From Patiria pectinifera (taxonomy: Eukaryota > Echinodermata > Asteroidea > Valvatida > Asterinidae): a stretch of 64,000 bases of DNA. The position numbers and the translations under genes were made by a program. Below the pieces are notes generated by a model. The model saw nothing but the letters and a program-made list of their open reading frames with translations, was not told where the DNA came from and did not search any database. The stretch lies in NCBI GenBank assembly GCA_029964075.1, contig CM057144.1, forward strand, positions 15,213,281 through 15,277,280. The letters run 5' to 3'. This document shows, one piece after another, positions 1 to 15,000 of this stretch (position 1 is the first letter of the stretch; each line of letters opens with the position of its first letter).

Positions 1-2203
1 ATGTCTATCTGTTGACACGGAGTCTGAAAAGATCTTGTCCAGCGCTCTACCTGTCTCAACTAAACGAGCCTCCACATCACCGCTCTCTTTCGGTTGTTCG
101 TAGTGTTGTCCCAGATGACTGGTCACGCAAATTCCGGCGCTCACATAATGGAAAAGATTCACAACGTCAACATCATTTCCATTCTCTCCTCTGAAGAACT
201 GGTCGAGCATCCACAGTTGTCTTGAATGGAAAAAGTTCAAGTAGTGGAATGTACGTCTCGCGTCATCTAAAATGTTCTTCCTGAGTTCAAAATCAGTCTT
301 CAAGGTCTGCTTAAGGGTGAAAAGATCATCTAGAGTGCTAACACTTCGTTGAAAGCTCTTGAAGTTGTAATGACCAGCATTTGATAGCCCTGAGCAAAGT
401 TCAACAATTTCATTTACTTTATCAACACACTGGATAAAATTCTGGAGCTGATCAGACAAACGACCTTCTTCTTTATCCTCAACTTGTCTCCCTGGCTCAT
501 AAGACAATCTTGAATTAACCATCAACAAAGCTCTACTGCGCAAGTCATTCAGTTCATCCTGCTCAAATTTGGCCACAGTGTCATCGTCCCTCATATATCG
601 CATAGTAACTTCGCAAATTCCATCCCTTTTCAAGACAAAGCTATACGAACCGTTCGTCAACGCATTGTAAATTATTTTCTTTGTCATTTCTCCCCGTTGA
701 GCAATATTGGTGTACAGATTCTTAAGAGCATGGAAATGCTGGTTGCACGTTTCGATCTTCTCAGAAATGTTCTTAATGCCAATTTCTTTACTCTCATCAA
801 GGGCATCCATAAGCGTTTCTGGTGTGTCGAGTATCTCAACTCTCAGGAAGGGCCCCATGTACCATTGAACTTCAACAAGATCTGACACAGTTGATTCATT
901 GACGAAAGAATCTGACCTCTCCTCGACCGCATCGATAAGATTTCGCAGATCTTCATCTCTGATTGGCTTCAGAAACTGAATTAACTGATCAGAGTGTATC
1001 AGCTCACTTATAGGCTTCCAGTCGTCACCGCTGAACTTGTTACCAACATCTTCGATCTTCCTCATTGCAGGATGGAGTTCTTGCAACAGCACCGTAGCAT
1101 TAGCAGACTCAAGAATGTTGAGCACAATCTTGACATCCTGAAGGAGGTCGGATTTCGCATGTTCAGGTATTTTAAATGTTCGGAAAAGACACTGCAACTG
1201 TTTTGCATACTGTCTTGTCCTTTCAAGCTTCACCCAACTTTTAGCATATTCTCTGGATTTTTCACTGATGGGCTTGCCAGCAAATCTGGACAGTTTGTTT
1301 AGCTCCACATGAAGTGTACTGCTATCGACACCTTCGAGCAAACATGTGATATCGCCTACTGTTATAATGTGACATCCCTGGACAATGTCGGAACAAAGTT
1401 TGTTGAAGACCGGCAGGCTCTTTGATAGAATCAGTTCAGCAAATGAAGCTATCTGCACAGGTTTTTCTCCACTCTTACTCGCGATGTCTTCAGAGTGACC
1501 AGAAGTATCAGATGACGCATCTTCTTCGTAGTCAGACATAGATTCACTGCTAAAGCTTGGTGGCACGCCGCAACCCTCAGACTCGAGGTGTCTTAGGCAG
1601 ATATTGGAAAACATCCTGGACGTTGTAACCATCTCTACTTTTACGGCAGTTTCAAGAATCGGCCGAAAAACGCCCCAGTAATTTTCGGACACAAGGTTCT
1701 CGAAACGTACATCACTCTCAGGATCAACATCGTGCTTTCTGCGATTGACCTCCATTTGGATTTTCTCCAAATCAGTTCGGCACGCGTTCCTCGCCAACGT
1801 TTTGTAAAACGCCACAAACCCTTCAATTTGACCAAGTTGCTGTGCATGCCTTTGAATAATCGCCATTTTGTCATGAAAACTCTGATAACGCTTTGTGGTA
1901 CTGGCTTCATCTGGGTGAAAACTGACAATCTGACAAAGTGACAATAGTTTGTCGACAAATCGTATTTTCCACAACCTGTTGACGAACTGCACGGAGACCG
2001 TCATATCTAGGAATGACTTCTCAACAGATTGAAGACACGAAGCGGCCACCTTGTAACTCTTCTCATTTTGCAGTTCGTCAAGAAACTCTCCTTTAGCTTT
2101 GAAAATAAGCTCCCAAAAACTGCAGTACCTCAGGATATTGAATACATCATCCTGGACACGAGGAACTAAATCTAAGGAGGCGGCGAGTACATCCACAACA
2201 CAC
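1..2203 (-). CDS. RNF213-like: Gene L exon 12: start of the giant RNF213 core exon, truncated by the window
   Basis: Open with no stop from acceptor ATATTAAAG (phase 2) to the first base of the window, about 734 codons. Collinear with the first part of the gene R giant exon: FWELIFKAKGEF, ENYWGVFRPIL, SWVKLERTRQYAKQLQCLFR, VEERSDSFVNESTVSDLVEV, NIAQRGEMTKKII, FHSRQLWMLDQFFRGE. It aligns with roughly 43560-45697 of gene R. It should continue left into the AAA modules. Confidence 0.9.
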
Positions 2204-5200
2204 CTTTAATATATCAAAGGTAAAAAGAAAGAAAAGGGACTTGTACAGTCAGTCAACATAACTCATCTAAATCTCTTTGAGAGGGACCTATCCGGTTCGT
2301 TAGTAAAAACGTCATACACGCGCGCACCACTAACTACTAGCCTCCATTGGATAAATGCTCGAGGTGCGTCAACTTCCGGTTCCATTCATGCTATGCTACA
2401 CCGTGTGAAGTACGCAAGCTGCCAAGAGGTTAGCCTTTAGTCAAGGCGCGCGTGTGTACCTGGACGCGTGGCGCCCCAGATTCTGGCACGAAAAAAGACC
2501 AGTCTAGTGGCGAAGCCACCATCGCCTTTACCATCTGGTGGCGCTAATCATTATTAATTTTTTCAAGTAATATGAATCATGCATGTATGCGAATATATAT
2601 GAGCCAATCACCACGAACAAGCCATTTTTAAGGTTATGATACGCAGGGCGAACGCCACACGCGTTCTTAAAAAAAAGACGCGCACGCATTCACAACATGT
2701 CATGCATTATGCATTAGATTTGTCTACCAAATCGGTAGACAAAATGTTAAAGAAAAACATAAGGGCTTTCCACGGGATGGTAAAGGCCCTCGCAGCCTCG
2801 ACTCCATGGGCGCGTACGCATTCCTTCACTAACCCCTGGCCATGATGTACACGTAAACGATGCTGACTGGCTATTCAGAGCGTACTGCGCGCGTATTTCG
2901 AAGATTGCACGCCGGGTGCGCCCATGATGTGCTCGCGTGCTTTGCACGTCACGTCACGTACGAAATTTGTTTGTTAATCCAAACTCGCGATGACTGTACG
3001 ATATGGATTTTGGTAGCCTCGTTTTTCGCTTATAAAAACCTGTATCTTCGGTTATAAAGGAACGAAAGGGGTACGTACTTTTGATACAAATCTTTGCTAA
3101 ATAACGCGACATCCGAACCTTATGTTTGAAAGGATTGATTCTTCAAAATCACAACTTTCAACATTTTAAAGATGGCGTCGGCACGCAAAAGGGATAAACT
3201 GCAGCCTAATTATAATGTGCCATATTTTGACACATTTAAATGAGACAAATCCAGGGGTTGAGATCGCGCAAGGCATGATGGGAAACAACATGGTGCAGCA
3301 AGATCTCGTACCCATGGGAACGAGGTTGAGGCCCTCGCGGTTTCGCCGCTCGTGCTTGTCTTTTTACGTGTCAGCATCCGGGATGCGTCACGTGTCCGGA
3401 TCAGCGCGTAGGACTTTACACTTTACTAAAGGCTACCAAGAGGTGGACAACGAGCCACTTGGCTGATAAGAGTGAACAGGGACCTGACAACCACGGGGGT
3501 CAACCTAGAACCCAGATGGTCTCCCATAATAATCCCCGCCCCTAAACTTTGGATCATTCGAAATACGCAGTGGATGGACCGGGAACCAGTCTAGGTCTCC
3601 CCAACTCTCATTTTCTGGCCATTGAAGGGGTATTTGTGCACGGAGCGCATAGGAAACGGAAAAAGAATTCAAACATTTGTGGGCGTTTCTCACGAATACT
3701 TCTCAAACTTACTTCGAATGAAGATCCATTTGTCCGTCTGAAGTGTATGACAACAGTAGTGTATAGATGGTTGTGGACGTCACCTCCCTCCCTTTGATCA
3801 TCTGAACTATGTGCGAGGTCGCCATTTCTTTCACCCTGTCATGACACATCTTTCTGTCCATAGACGAGCTCTTAAAAACTATATCGAGGAGTGTGAGGAG
3901 TTGTTCATGTTTTCGAATGAATTCCAGCGCTCTGTTATCCATAGACGCAACCACCTTTGGTAAATATTCAATCCATATGGTGGACTGCACTGTGTCGAGA
4001 AACTTGTACATTTTGTGTACAGTGTCATCTGGTATATGCCCAACAACTCCGAGCTGCAGGACAAATCCCTTCTCTACCAATTTCCCGAGATCTTCCAATC
4101 TAAACCATTTGGTAACCCATCGCTTTCTCATGACTTTAAGAAAGCTATCAACACCAACTTGCTGGTTACTCTGTGCAAGTATTTTCTCGAGAACCTTTAA
4201 GAAGCTACTGGCAATGTAATCAGGGGGTGATGAGTCCCAAAATGCATCATTGGACAGCAAACTGTCCATATACTTTCCCGCATCTTCGGACCATTTGTGG
4301 CTTCGAGCAACTGTGTCAAGAACAATTTCTGTGGCCAAAAATGTCATTGGTCGCTTGTTGATTTCAGCAACTGTATTCAAGAAGTCACGCAAGCCTTTAG
4401 GAGAATCTATCTTCTTTTGGATATGACTGTTTACCCAGTGTTTGTACTGTCCGTGTTGGTCCTTGAAGGCGGGAGAATGCTGCAGTAAAACTCGCAGGAG
4501 CACATTTACATGGGTGATGCTCTGGAAAACGCAGCTAAGTAATGTTTCTGCATCTTTTGTTTTGTCTTTACAGCAGAGAGACAGGACTTGCTCCTGAGAC
4601 ACTGGATCTAAAGTTGAAATGCTGGTGTCATTTTTCCATGGCTGATGGTACGTGCACAGCTGTCCTGCGCTTATTGCTGGGTACATGTAAAACACGAGGT
4701 GCAACCAGCTGTATTGAAGGGACCGTGTGCAATCAATAGCGATGTTTATCAGATCGCTTGACATCTCTTTTTCTGCCGTCTGCAGAAAGGGAATGATTAT
4801 CTGAACAGAACTGTGAAATGCAAGAAGGATATTTTTGGCGATCTTCTTCAGACTAGGCATCTCACCCTTCAAGGAAATGTTGCCCAACAGCCTCGCAAGG
4901 AAAACCGTCTGAGCATCTGAGCACCTGCCGTTGTCGATTAGTTCTATGACGTATGACTGCACACTCTGAAGACATTTTTTGTCGGGGATGTTCTTTTTCA
5001 ATGCGTGTAACTGATGAGCATGCTGATCATCGAGAGCACCGACCAAATTCTCGTTGGTAACGGAACTGCATCGCTTAAGCTCATACAGTACGTGACCCAT
5101 GAATGACTTTTTAAGTGCTCTGGAAGACCTATCAGTGAAGACATCTTCGCAACAATCGACAGATTCCTCTAGTGTTCTTTCTTGTGGCTCCGAATTCCCT

Positions 5201-6020
5201 GGTCTCACTGAATTCATTAACAATTTAGTGATACGCTTGAAAATTCCCTTTTCTCGGACGTTGGCATACTTGTATCTATATGAAGGCCCAGCCGGAAGCT
5301 CAATGTCAACCACAGCCCTCCACCAAGACGTCTTCGTATCTGAATCAATCAGTGCATCATGTTGCTCCAGTGCCATCGGAACTGTTAACTGGTATGAACT
5401 ACCGCAACCATCCTCATAGATGCAGACGTGAAACCTCTTTACATTTTCAGCTTCGTATAGAACTTCGAAGGTTTGGGTTTTCTGAATCAAATTCGAAAAA
5501 AAGACTGTGTAAGTGTCATTAAATAAGAAATGATTATAACACTGAAATGAATTTATCTGCTTTGGATTTTAAACGAAAGTTCCTTTATCTTTAGTCGAAA
5601 CTACGCCATGGGAAAAGGAAACACATAGTATTCGATGTCATAATGAAATGTATCTTTTTCTCAGCTAAAGACTTTGTAAATTTTTCGTTTTTGCTTTTTT
5701 TTCATCATACTGTTTCAAAAGACCTTTTGAGAATGTGCATTGATTCAAGTGTTTAAAATATACATTTTTTCCGGGTTAGAATTTAAAATATGTATTTTTT
5801 GTTTGCGCAAACAAAAATAAATAGGAATTTAATTTAAGGCAGAATTTTAGCTAAAAGATGTTAACTTGTTCTTTGCAAAATTATATCGACAACGAAAACC
5901 TTCGCTTAAGCATATCCAGCTAGCAAAGTGCTTGTATTCACTTACTGCATTTAAGTAACTTATTTTGCTCGGAGTCTTTGTTAGTTTCTTTTATTTGAAG
6001 GAATTAATCTGTGTTTTTTA

Positions 6021-6054
<34 letters not shown>

Positions 6055-9000
6055 TTTTTTAATAGATTTCCTCGCTATAACCCTTCCGTAAATGTAAGGG
6101 AAGCGTGTATAAGTACACTTTCATACAGCGAGAAGAGAAAGCCATTAATACCTGGAAATCAAAGTAGCATTGCTTTTTCAAACGACGAGGTTCTGGATTT
6201 TGTATTTGATTGTCCAGAGCTGAAAGACGGATCAGATATAAATCAACGTTGCTGGCGCATACTTTCTATAGGCCACCTCCTCACCCTGTATTTGACTGAA
6301 TGTGTAAAGTTGTGCTCGATGCTTCTATTTGCATATTGCAACTTTAATGTTTGTAATTCTATTGAACAATTGGTAGGGTATTTTGGTATTAGTTGTAAAT
6401 CAGATACCCAATGCGCAGCTTCATCGTGTGTCCTGGCAATGGAAGAACCCGCGTCTGCTTCAAGCCTCTCCGTTGCGCCTGGAAATGCCTGTTCAAACAA
6501 ATAAAAGAACAACAACAATGGTCAAACTGTCATTAAGTAATGCGAGGCCTTTCCCCGAAAACGAATCAACAGTGAAGAATTTTAATTCAAATTCCACTTC
6601 ACACACGAATCTCAGTGCAAACAAAGAAGCTTTTGGAAGGTAACAGATTTTGTAAAATAAGATGGTAGTAAGAATAATGGATAACCATATACTATAATCA
6701 ACTGGGTTTTTCCCTCCGGCGTGAAAGTCTAGCCCTCTGGTCAATTCACATTTCATAAACACAAAGGAACAATGCGTATCATAAATTATAATGTGGGACT
6801 GTGCACTGTTTGGGAATTCCCTTGGATCATGTCCATCACGAGCTTCATGTCCAAGTTTGTTCAGTTCGCAAGAAACTGTAGTTTTCTGTTGATTGTTTTT
6901 AAAAGACAGGATCAACTCAATCGTATAATTAATTTAAAAGAAAGGTTGAAGTTCTTATCTTTGCACATATTTGTTTGGGTACTCGTTGGTCATTCGTTTC
7001 ATATATATATATATATTATTGCATGTATGTATAGATTTTTTTTTCATTTTTAAACATTATTCATCCAGGCCTACACCCCCAAAAAGTTTTTTGATCTACT
7101 CAATAAAATTGAGGCAGCATTGTTGCCTTAATTCGATTACGTCATCTCTAATTATGCTAAGTTCTCGCCATTTCAGTTTTTAAGTAAGTATACATTCAAT
7201 CATTTCGAATCTACTTAATAAATTTAAGGCAACCCACTGGCATTTATTCAAACAAGTGTATTCAACTTATTACAATTTAAGTATATTGCAACTTCAAATA
7301 CAAAGGGATCCGGTAATTAATAAAAGTATGAAATTATCTGCTACGTCGTTAGATTTTCCAAATTGTAATGTTGCTACATACTTCAGGATATCCTCACTTA
7401 TCACAACATAATCTCGGTACACATTGTAACGAAGTTCCAAGATGTATTTTCTTATTCAATATCGACAGCACTAGTGAAAGTACGCGTGCACTGTTTGCAT
7501 TTACTCACTGTTCTCAAGACAAGACTCCGCGCGCATTCACTGAAGTGCCTTATTTACAACAGGGATACGATGGCTGCGTAATGCCATTTAATATAATCTC
7601 CATAAAACTCAGAACTCATCGTAGTTAGAATCACTCCTTTTCTGTTGGTTTGTTAAGTTGGACGTAAATACAACCCCCTCGAAACAATATATATAATGTT
7701 CGCACGAAAAGCAATTTAATGTCAAATACATACAACCTAACATTAAAACAATTGTGATTGAAATTTGAAAGTTGATCATTGAAGACTTAAAGAGTTTCAG
7801 TTATATCCACTCTTTGTGATGTACGTGTTCATTACTCAAATTTGCTAATCAAATCTGACATATAATTAAGGACTCTTTTTTTGATGTCAGCTTTACTTAG
7901 CTTTGCTGTGTGTTTATGGCGTTGATACTTCACGTTGCATCTACAAGTTTATGGATTTAGTATTTAGTACTTAAATGTTTTAAGTGCACGTGATTAATCT
8001 GGTTTTTGAGTAATATCGAAATATTTTATGTATGATTTACTGACTTTTCAAAGACATTGTCTTTACTCATTTTCTTCGAGCGGATGGAACTTAATAAATT
8101 AAGTACAATTCACTTTTAAAGTTTTATGTTTTTTAAACTTAAGTATCAACGTAAAAGCAACTAAATAATTTAATCATTAAATTGGTTTAATATTACTTCA
8201 GTCAGGATTCATTTTTTTGAGTGTACCACATTGCATGAAGTTTCAAAGCTTCAAGAGTTTTACTTTAATAATTACGCTAATTATCCATGGCAACTTTTGC
8301 GCGAAAGTGACAATTTTTTTGTTTTCGCGAAGTAGTGCTCAAGTTCCATTTTAATACCATTTTAATGCATGGCGCGCACTGTGCTCAAATGCGAGCAAAA
8401 ACGTTTTCACAAAGTAACACTCTCCTTGTGTGGGCGCGCGCGCTGACCTCCGTTTCCACGAAGTAGCACTCACGTAGTGTTGTAAAACATTGAGGCGTAT
8501 AACCTCGTGAAAACAAAAAGTCATAATTTCGCAGTTATTTTGGTTTCACAAACTAGCACTTACATTTTTTCTATTATTTCTTGTTGATTTAAAATGCAAA
8601 CGGGTGAAAAACAGCAAATTTAATAAATTCAATACATCAAGTGTCCACAACGAGAAACCCAACTGAAAATACTCGGCAGTTTTGACGGAGAGTGTTTTTC
8701 TAGAAGGCGTTCAACTTTAGATGCCGTTTTCTCCGATTACATGTTTTTACTGCTTTAAAAACGAGTGTTACTTCGTGGTGTCACTGACGAATTATTTAAT
8801 GTACAGGGATGTAAATCTTACAAGCTATTTATGCAACGTTTCAACCAGTGTCTCCCAGTGTACTAACAAATCCGAAAGGAAGCTCCTACATTTCAATTGC
8901 AGTAAAAGTTCAAATGGGAGTTCCTGGCAATATTAGGTTTAATGTAATATAACCATTCGTTTAAACGATGAATAGTACACAGATGAATTTGATCCACAAT

Positions 9001-12000
9001 TTTCTCACCGAAAGTTTTCCACCTGCTGCGGCGCTGCCTTCTTGGTGAATTTCTTTTCCATACAGGTTTTCTATTTTGAGAATGATGTTCCTCGTGCTCC
9101 CGAAGTTAAGATGCTGTTTGAGTCGCGGCAGTAAGTTGTCTGAAACACTACTCCGTGTTGGTGGTTCAGCACGGCGCATTAATGTGTATTCCGAATCCCT
9201 AAGCTGAAGGAAAGGAAAACAGTAAAGTACATGGAACAGCCAGTGGAGCTCACCAAACTTTGTCAACACGTCATGGACTAGCTTTTCCAACTTCTCCAAT
9301 GTGAAAGTGTCACCAGACAAAACACTGCGTGGAATTATATGAACGTATCTGACGCTTTTTTGAAGTAAGCGATCGTCGATGACGCTGATAACACTTAGGC
9401 CAGAATGAAGCTTCGTGTGGCTTAGATGAGCAACAAGCACTGCCAACAAAGCCAACTGACTCGGTGCAGTTGCAGAAGAGATCGCCCGACGTATCCAGAG
9501 CATTAAGATGTTCGCCCGAAGTTTAGCCTCTAGCACCGGAAGATAGTTTTCAGGAGCAAAGTCGCCTTGCGAATAGAGTAGATGTCTCATTTCATCTATT
9601 TTGGACTTCATGTTTCTTTCACTGACGTCTTCATACATTTCTTGCAGATGAGAAACCAAACCTAGGAAGTAGGCGGTCGGGAGATTTGGCAACAACACAT
9701 CACGATTAACGTGATGTGGATACACGGGTAAATGCGTAAAAGGTTCACTTTCAAATGATGTATCGTTTGTGTAACATCGATAGTGATAAGCCGATTGGTA
9801 AGGTAGAGCTTCCGAGCAAGACCAAACATTTTGTTTTTCCTTCACCATGGGCAAACCTCCCCAATGCGAAACAATCTCGACACTGGAAAGATGTAAAACG
9901 CCTGTGTGGAGAAGGAACGTCTCCTGCAGAGGCAAAAGTGAAACAAACAAAAAATCCTTATTATTTGTAAACAATTCAAAATGTTATCACTTGGTCACTC
10001 TAATTACCAGTCACCTTGCATTAGAAAAGCTATATTTGTGACTATTAAGTTGACTAAACATCTTTGCGTGGTATTTCATTACGGTGATTGGTATTTCATG
10101 ACGATGAGATGTCTACTGCCGGGTATTTCGCTAATTATGTTGCCTATGCATTTTTTTTTAAACAGAAACCTTTTTGAAAAAAAATCCCAAAGTTAATTAT
10201 CCCAAATGTAAGTGTTTTTGTTTTCTTTTTAAATAGTTTTTCTTTTTAAAAGTCGATCTTTAGTTTACCGCCCTACACCCAATCTAATGTCTGCAGCAGC
10301 TTTAGCAGTATCCACGCAGTAAAGCCATGCTTTGCAATTAATAACCATGTACGTGTAGAGCATCAAGCGTATAGAATAAAGTCACTTTTATTTGATACAC
10401 AACTTTGATGTTGAAGAAAGGGAAAATAGAAAGAGACCTTGAACACAGTTGGTGTTTAACTTATTAGCCTAAGTTAGATGCCGTCGAAGTAGATAGTACT
10501 AAGCGTCAAATTTTGGATATCCGCGCCTGAATTTGTTATGCTATTATAATTCAACATTCAAATCATACAGAATGTTCAAAAAGTGATGGGGTTTTTTTTG
10601 GGGGGGGGGGGGTGCAATCAGTTCACTGCTCTGTCAGTGGCGTCCAAGAGCGTAATCGGATTACCTTTGCTTATCAGCGCACAGTGCAAAGCCTTCGCAA
10701 CCATGAGGCTGCTTAGCAGATTGATATTGTTAACCCCAGTTTCGTCCATGTAATTCAGTCTCACATTATCATTAAAAAAATTGTAATCAAAAATAATAAT
10801 AACAAAATAGAAGACCTTCAATCCTCCCTTTATGGTCAAAATGTGGACATTACCACGTAAAAATATGTCCTCACCAGTTTACATAGTTGAAACTCTTCAA
10901 CGTCTTTATTGAGACTCTGAGTTTATGCACAAGTTCTAAAGTTAAACCACGATTGGCCTGATCATATTTTCCTACAAACTAGCAGATTGTGTGTCTCGGG
11001 GTGTTTCCGAATGAGTCACATCGAAGTTATCAAGTATGTGTCGATCGGCTAGTATTAGTCATGAAGCGACAAAATGAAACCCAGCCAAATAAATTTGCAT
11101 CTGAACTCCAAAATTGTTTGACGTCACTATGTGTTTGTGGACAAACACCAGCTGTTTCAGCTGTTTGAAATGGCCTAACAAAAATGCCCCTTTATTTTGA
11201 TGTCACATGGCGTGATGACGTAATGATGACGTCACTTGAATGTTCATCTATAACACATCCCAGGTAAGGTCCATATCAAGTTACAATGTACAACCAAATC
11301 GGACCTAACTTCTTTAGATATAGGCCTTAGAATAATGCCCCTTTAATGTGACGTCACTTGACTTGTGATGATGTCATCATGACGTCGGCCCAATTTAATC
11401 GGATCGCCCTACTGTTTTTACACTAGGACAATATCTTCGTATGATATTACCCTTCCTCTCTCTCTCTCTTCACCAGCCTGAACCAATGTATAAATCTTCT
11501 TGGTATCCCCATCTACCCATTTGACAATTTGTGAATATCTACCTGTGGTTTCTTCAACTTTTCTTTACATATATTGTCAGCGTGTTCCGCTGGATCAGAT
11601 CTGCAGGCTGTGGTGGCTGCGCTGCTTTCTCCATGTTGCGTATGCTGTACCTCTGTAAAAACACAAACCCAGAAAAAAAATTCAATTATAATGGAAGCGT
11701 TAATTGTTAAGCAACATTTACAATACTTAGATTGCAGTTTCTGTTTTGAATGAGACTGGTCATTGGATGCTCAGCTATAAGTTTCGGTTGGTCTTTTTCC
11801 AACTCGTCAGAGAATCCACAGGCCTGTTCGTAGTCGCTATCCAGTGTAGTCGCCTGGATAGCCAAGTCACCCTTATCTTCGGTTGTCAGTTCATCCGTGA
11901 TGAGAATCCCAGTCAGTTTCTTGGCGAGTTCTCCAGTGGTGTACATATTCCATAGCTCGTTCAGATCCTCCCGACTTTCGATGCGAAGAACGAATGTCAC

Positions 12001-15000
12001 ATTGCACATTTTGAAGATTTGCACTAAACCTTTCGAGAATTTGAAATTATTTTTCCTCAACGTATCGCACGTCAAAGTTTTGTAATAAACTGAGCATGAA
12101 AGCTTCAAAAGCCTTTGTCAAGACTCTGTCCATTTTGTTCTTCCTTGCCACTGTATTTAGAAGAGGTTCTGGTTAAACAAAAAATATGTTACAACCATCA
12201 TATAATTTACGAGGCGGCAGGGTCATTTGAAAACGTTGACAACTAAGCAAACAGACTTTTGTATATCATGTACGCAGGACCTGATCAATTCCAACCAAAC
12301 GGCCGTCATTTCGACACAATTTCTCGTATCTTCGGGGCGTGACTAGTGGTGTGACGTGATCGTGGAAGCAGAGTTGCAAATTACACGGGATGGAGAATTT
12401 TAAAAGCAAAATCGGGACGTTGATAGAACTTAAATCAGGACGGTGAAAAAGGGTTAAACGGTACGGAAACCATTATTTTGAAAAGGGCAGGCTATTCATA
12501 GCAAAAAGCTTTATTTTGTTGTTGTAGGGGATAATAAAGATAAATACTGCACGAGCGTCGGAGGCCGTGCTATCATGTAGCCCCCTACTTATGACAATGT
12601 CAACGTGCCCAATCTGTTCCTAACTGATTTTGGCGCAGCCGAAACAACGTGAACAAATGTGAACAACAGTCCTAGATATTTCCACCCCGATTTCATCAAA
12701 GCGTCAAAGTTTTGCTCAACATTTTTTTGCTTCCTCGTCGTTATTCTACCCCCTTTATAGCAAGGCTAAACATCGCCCAATACAACATTGCCTTACTCTG
12801 CTGTCTTCAAGTCTAGCCCGGAACGTTTCAACTATTTCCTATAAAAAAAACCTTAATGAAAGCCAGCGTCTCCTATCGCCGGAAATGTTTCTCGACAACC
12901 TCTGCATGAATTGTTCGCTAAATTCCGCCTTTTTTGTACAATAATACAAACACACGTCCACTCATAGGCCTGTGCTTGATCAACTAATGTTATATGTTTT
13001 TTTTCGCGGACTGATATAAGACTCACCTGTTCGTCGTGGGGAGTCCTTTTGATGTTCTCTCTCTTTTTTTTCATCGAGTTGTCCTGGATTAAAACATCAA
13101 ATGGAAGCGTTTTCCGTCATGGTTTGCAATTCTTGCTTTGTTTTGATCCACCGTACCGGCTCACTGAAGACTCAAACCATTGAGTTACATTAGAAAGTAA
13201 CCTGCAAGCCTGATACTGACGATCTGTGAGCACAATACATTTGTTGGTACAAACTAGGAATTCTTCAGCAGAATGAACCTCGTCATTTGGAATTCTTCAT
13301 TCCCACCCCCCCCCCCCCCAGATACTGTGCATGAATGAATCACATTCTATTTCATAGGTTCATCCTTTTTGACAGAGTGACCGATTTTTGCTTTTGTCAA
13401 ATTTTCTGTTTACTATTGCTTTTGCACTAATTTCAATATTTACCTGGATCGCCCCCTGGATGTATATGCTGATGAACGATATTGAATGTAGGTTGAACAA
13501 CAGGTCCAAGAAAGGTAGGATTTTCGCTCCCATGAACGTCGACATTATATGGTTGCATTATCCCCTGCCCTTGGGGATTAGGTAATGCAGGAGATGTATC
13601 CAGCTGGCGCCATGGTACTAAGGCAGAACTCTGACTGTGCTCCTCACTCTGTTGCCCAGACAATGTCATCATCATCTCTTGCTGCGCACCTCGATCACGT
13701 GCCTCTGCTCTATATGGGTCACATAGAGATTCACTTGCTGTTGCCCCAGTCACTAGAGCCTCTGGCTGAGCAGTACATGGCTCCTGTTCCACTGTCTCAT
13801 GTGATTCCGTGACATCTCCTTTTTCTGTAATAAGTCTGCGTTGATCACGAATCCGCTCCTCTTGCTGAGATGTATTATGATGTTGCTGTTCAATGTCAAT
13901 TGGGTCTGAGGAGAGTAAAATCAATACTGAGGTAAGCTTATTTTGGGGTGCCTAGTCAACATTTTTCAAAGGGGGCTGAAGGAAATTTAGGTCATGTTCT
14001 AGAAGCAATGAATGGAGATTGCAATAATTACTGAGTAATATTGACCTTTTTCAGAGACGTTTTTAAGGACTTCAGGAACTTAAGCCAGTCTAAACCAATT
14101 CACAAGCTATTCAAATGCTTATGATACCTTTGTTACTGTTCGACCTGTTAATTGTGACTGAACTTGTATAACGTCTTGAGACAGAATCGACTGCAGCACA
14201 CAATGTGTCATTAATCCAGATGGAATCTGGTCCTTGTCGGTTGCATCACTATAAATTCTTTAAAGTTATTTGTACAGTTTACCTGGTACCTCCGACGCCA
14301 AATCAGCCAAACCTGAGGCCTCCAGTGCTTCTCTCAGCCTCTGCCATGATTCTCTGCTTTTTCTCTGCTTTGTCCTCCAAGCAAACAGCATCACCTGGCC
14401 CTGTTCGCTGGAGTCATTTTCGTTCTTAGCTTGGATTTCATCAATGTCAGCTTTTTCAAATCCCAAGTTTTTGGCCAGTTCCTTCCAAGTCGACTCAATT
14501 TTCGGGGCGAGGTCCAAGAGAAACCGATTAAATTGTACCCTATCTGCAAAAAGAAGTGATGGCACCACATTTTCTTAATTTATTTCATCTAAAGTATACC
14601 ACAAAACCAACCAGTTGGACCCAGGAAAGAAAATAAAAAGGTTATCTGGGATGTACACTCTAAAAAGTACCGGTTCATAATGACCCGGATTCCGGCTTCT
14701 ATTTGGCCTGACACATTTCAGGGGCAAAATTGACACATTTTCGGGTCAAAATGAGACTTTGCCAAGGTTGCTGGGTCAAATTGACCCGAAGAATGAGTCG
14801 GAGAAGTGTTAGTTTGATCAGGAAAAGCGTCCATCAGCGTCTACCGATAAGGGCACTGTACAGGACTCGTAGGGGGCGTCAGTCCCCGTTTCTTGATATG
14901 TTTGAAACACGTCTTGTCCTCGATCAATTGAAAGTTGCAGGAGATCATCAAAAACCGAATTGTCCGATATACATCGTAATACATGTACATGTGCCTTTCA

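Noticed and set aside
5965..6504. Plus-strand open frame of 179 codons
   Set aside because: It begins in an (ATT)n run, has no domain, and overlaps a minus-strand exon of gene L that has matching splice phases and a counterpart in gene R.
6383..6643. Plus-strand open frame ending near a GT donor-like site
   Set aside because: No homology or upstream exon; it overlaps gene L exon 10 on the other strand.
10618..10839. Minus-strand open frame in gene L intron 8
   Set aside because: The last 45 codons look somewhat protein-like, but I recognise no family and see no fitting acceptor/donor pair.
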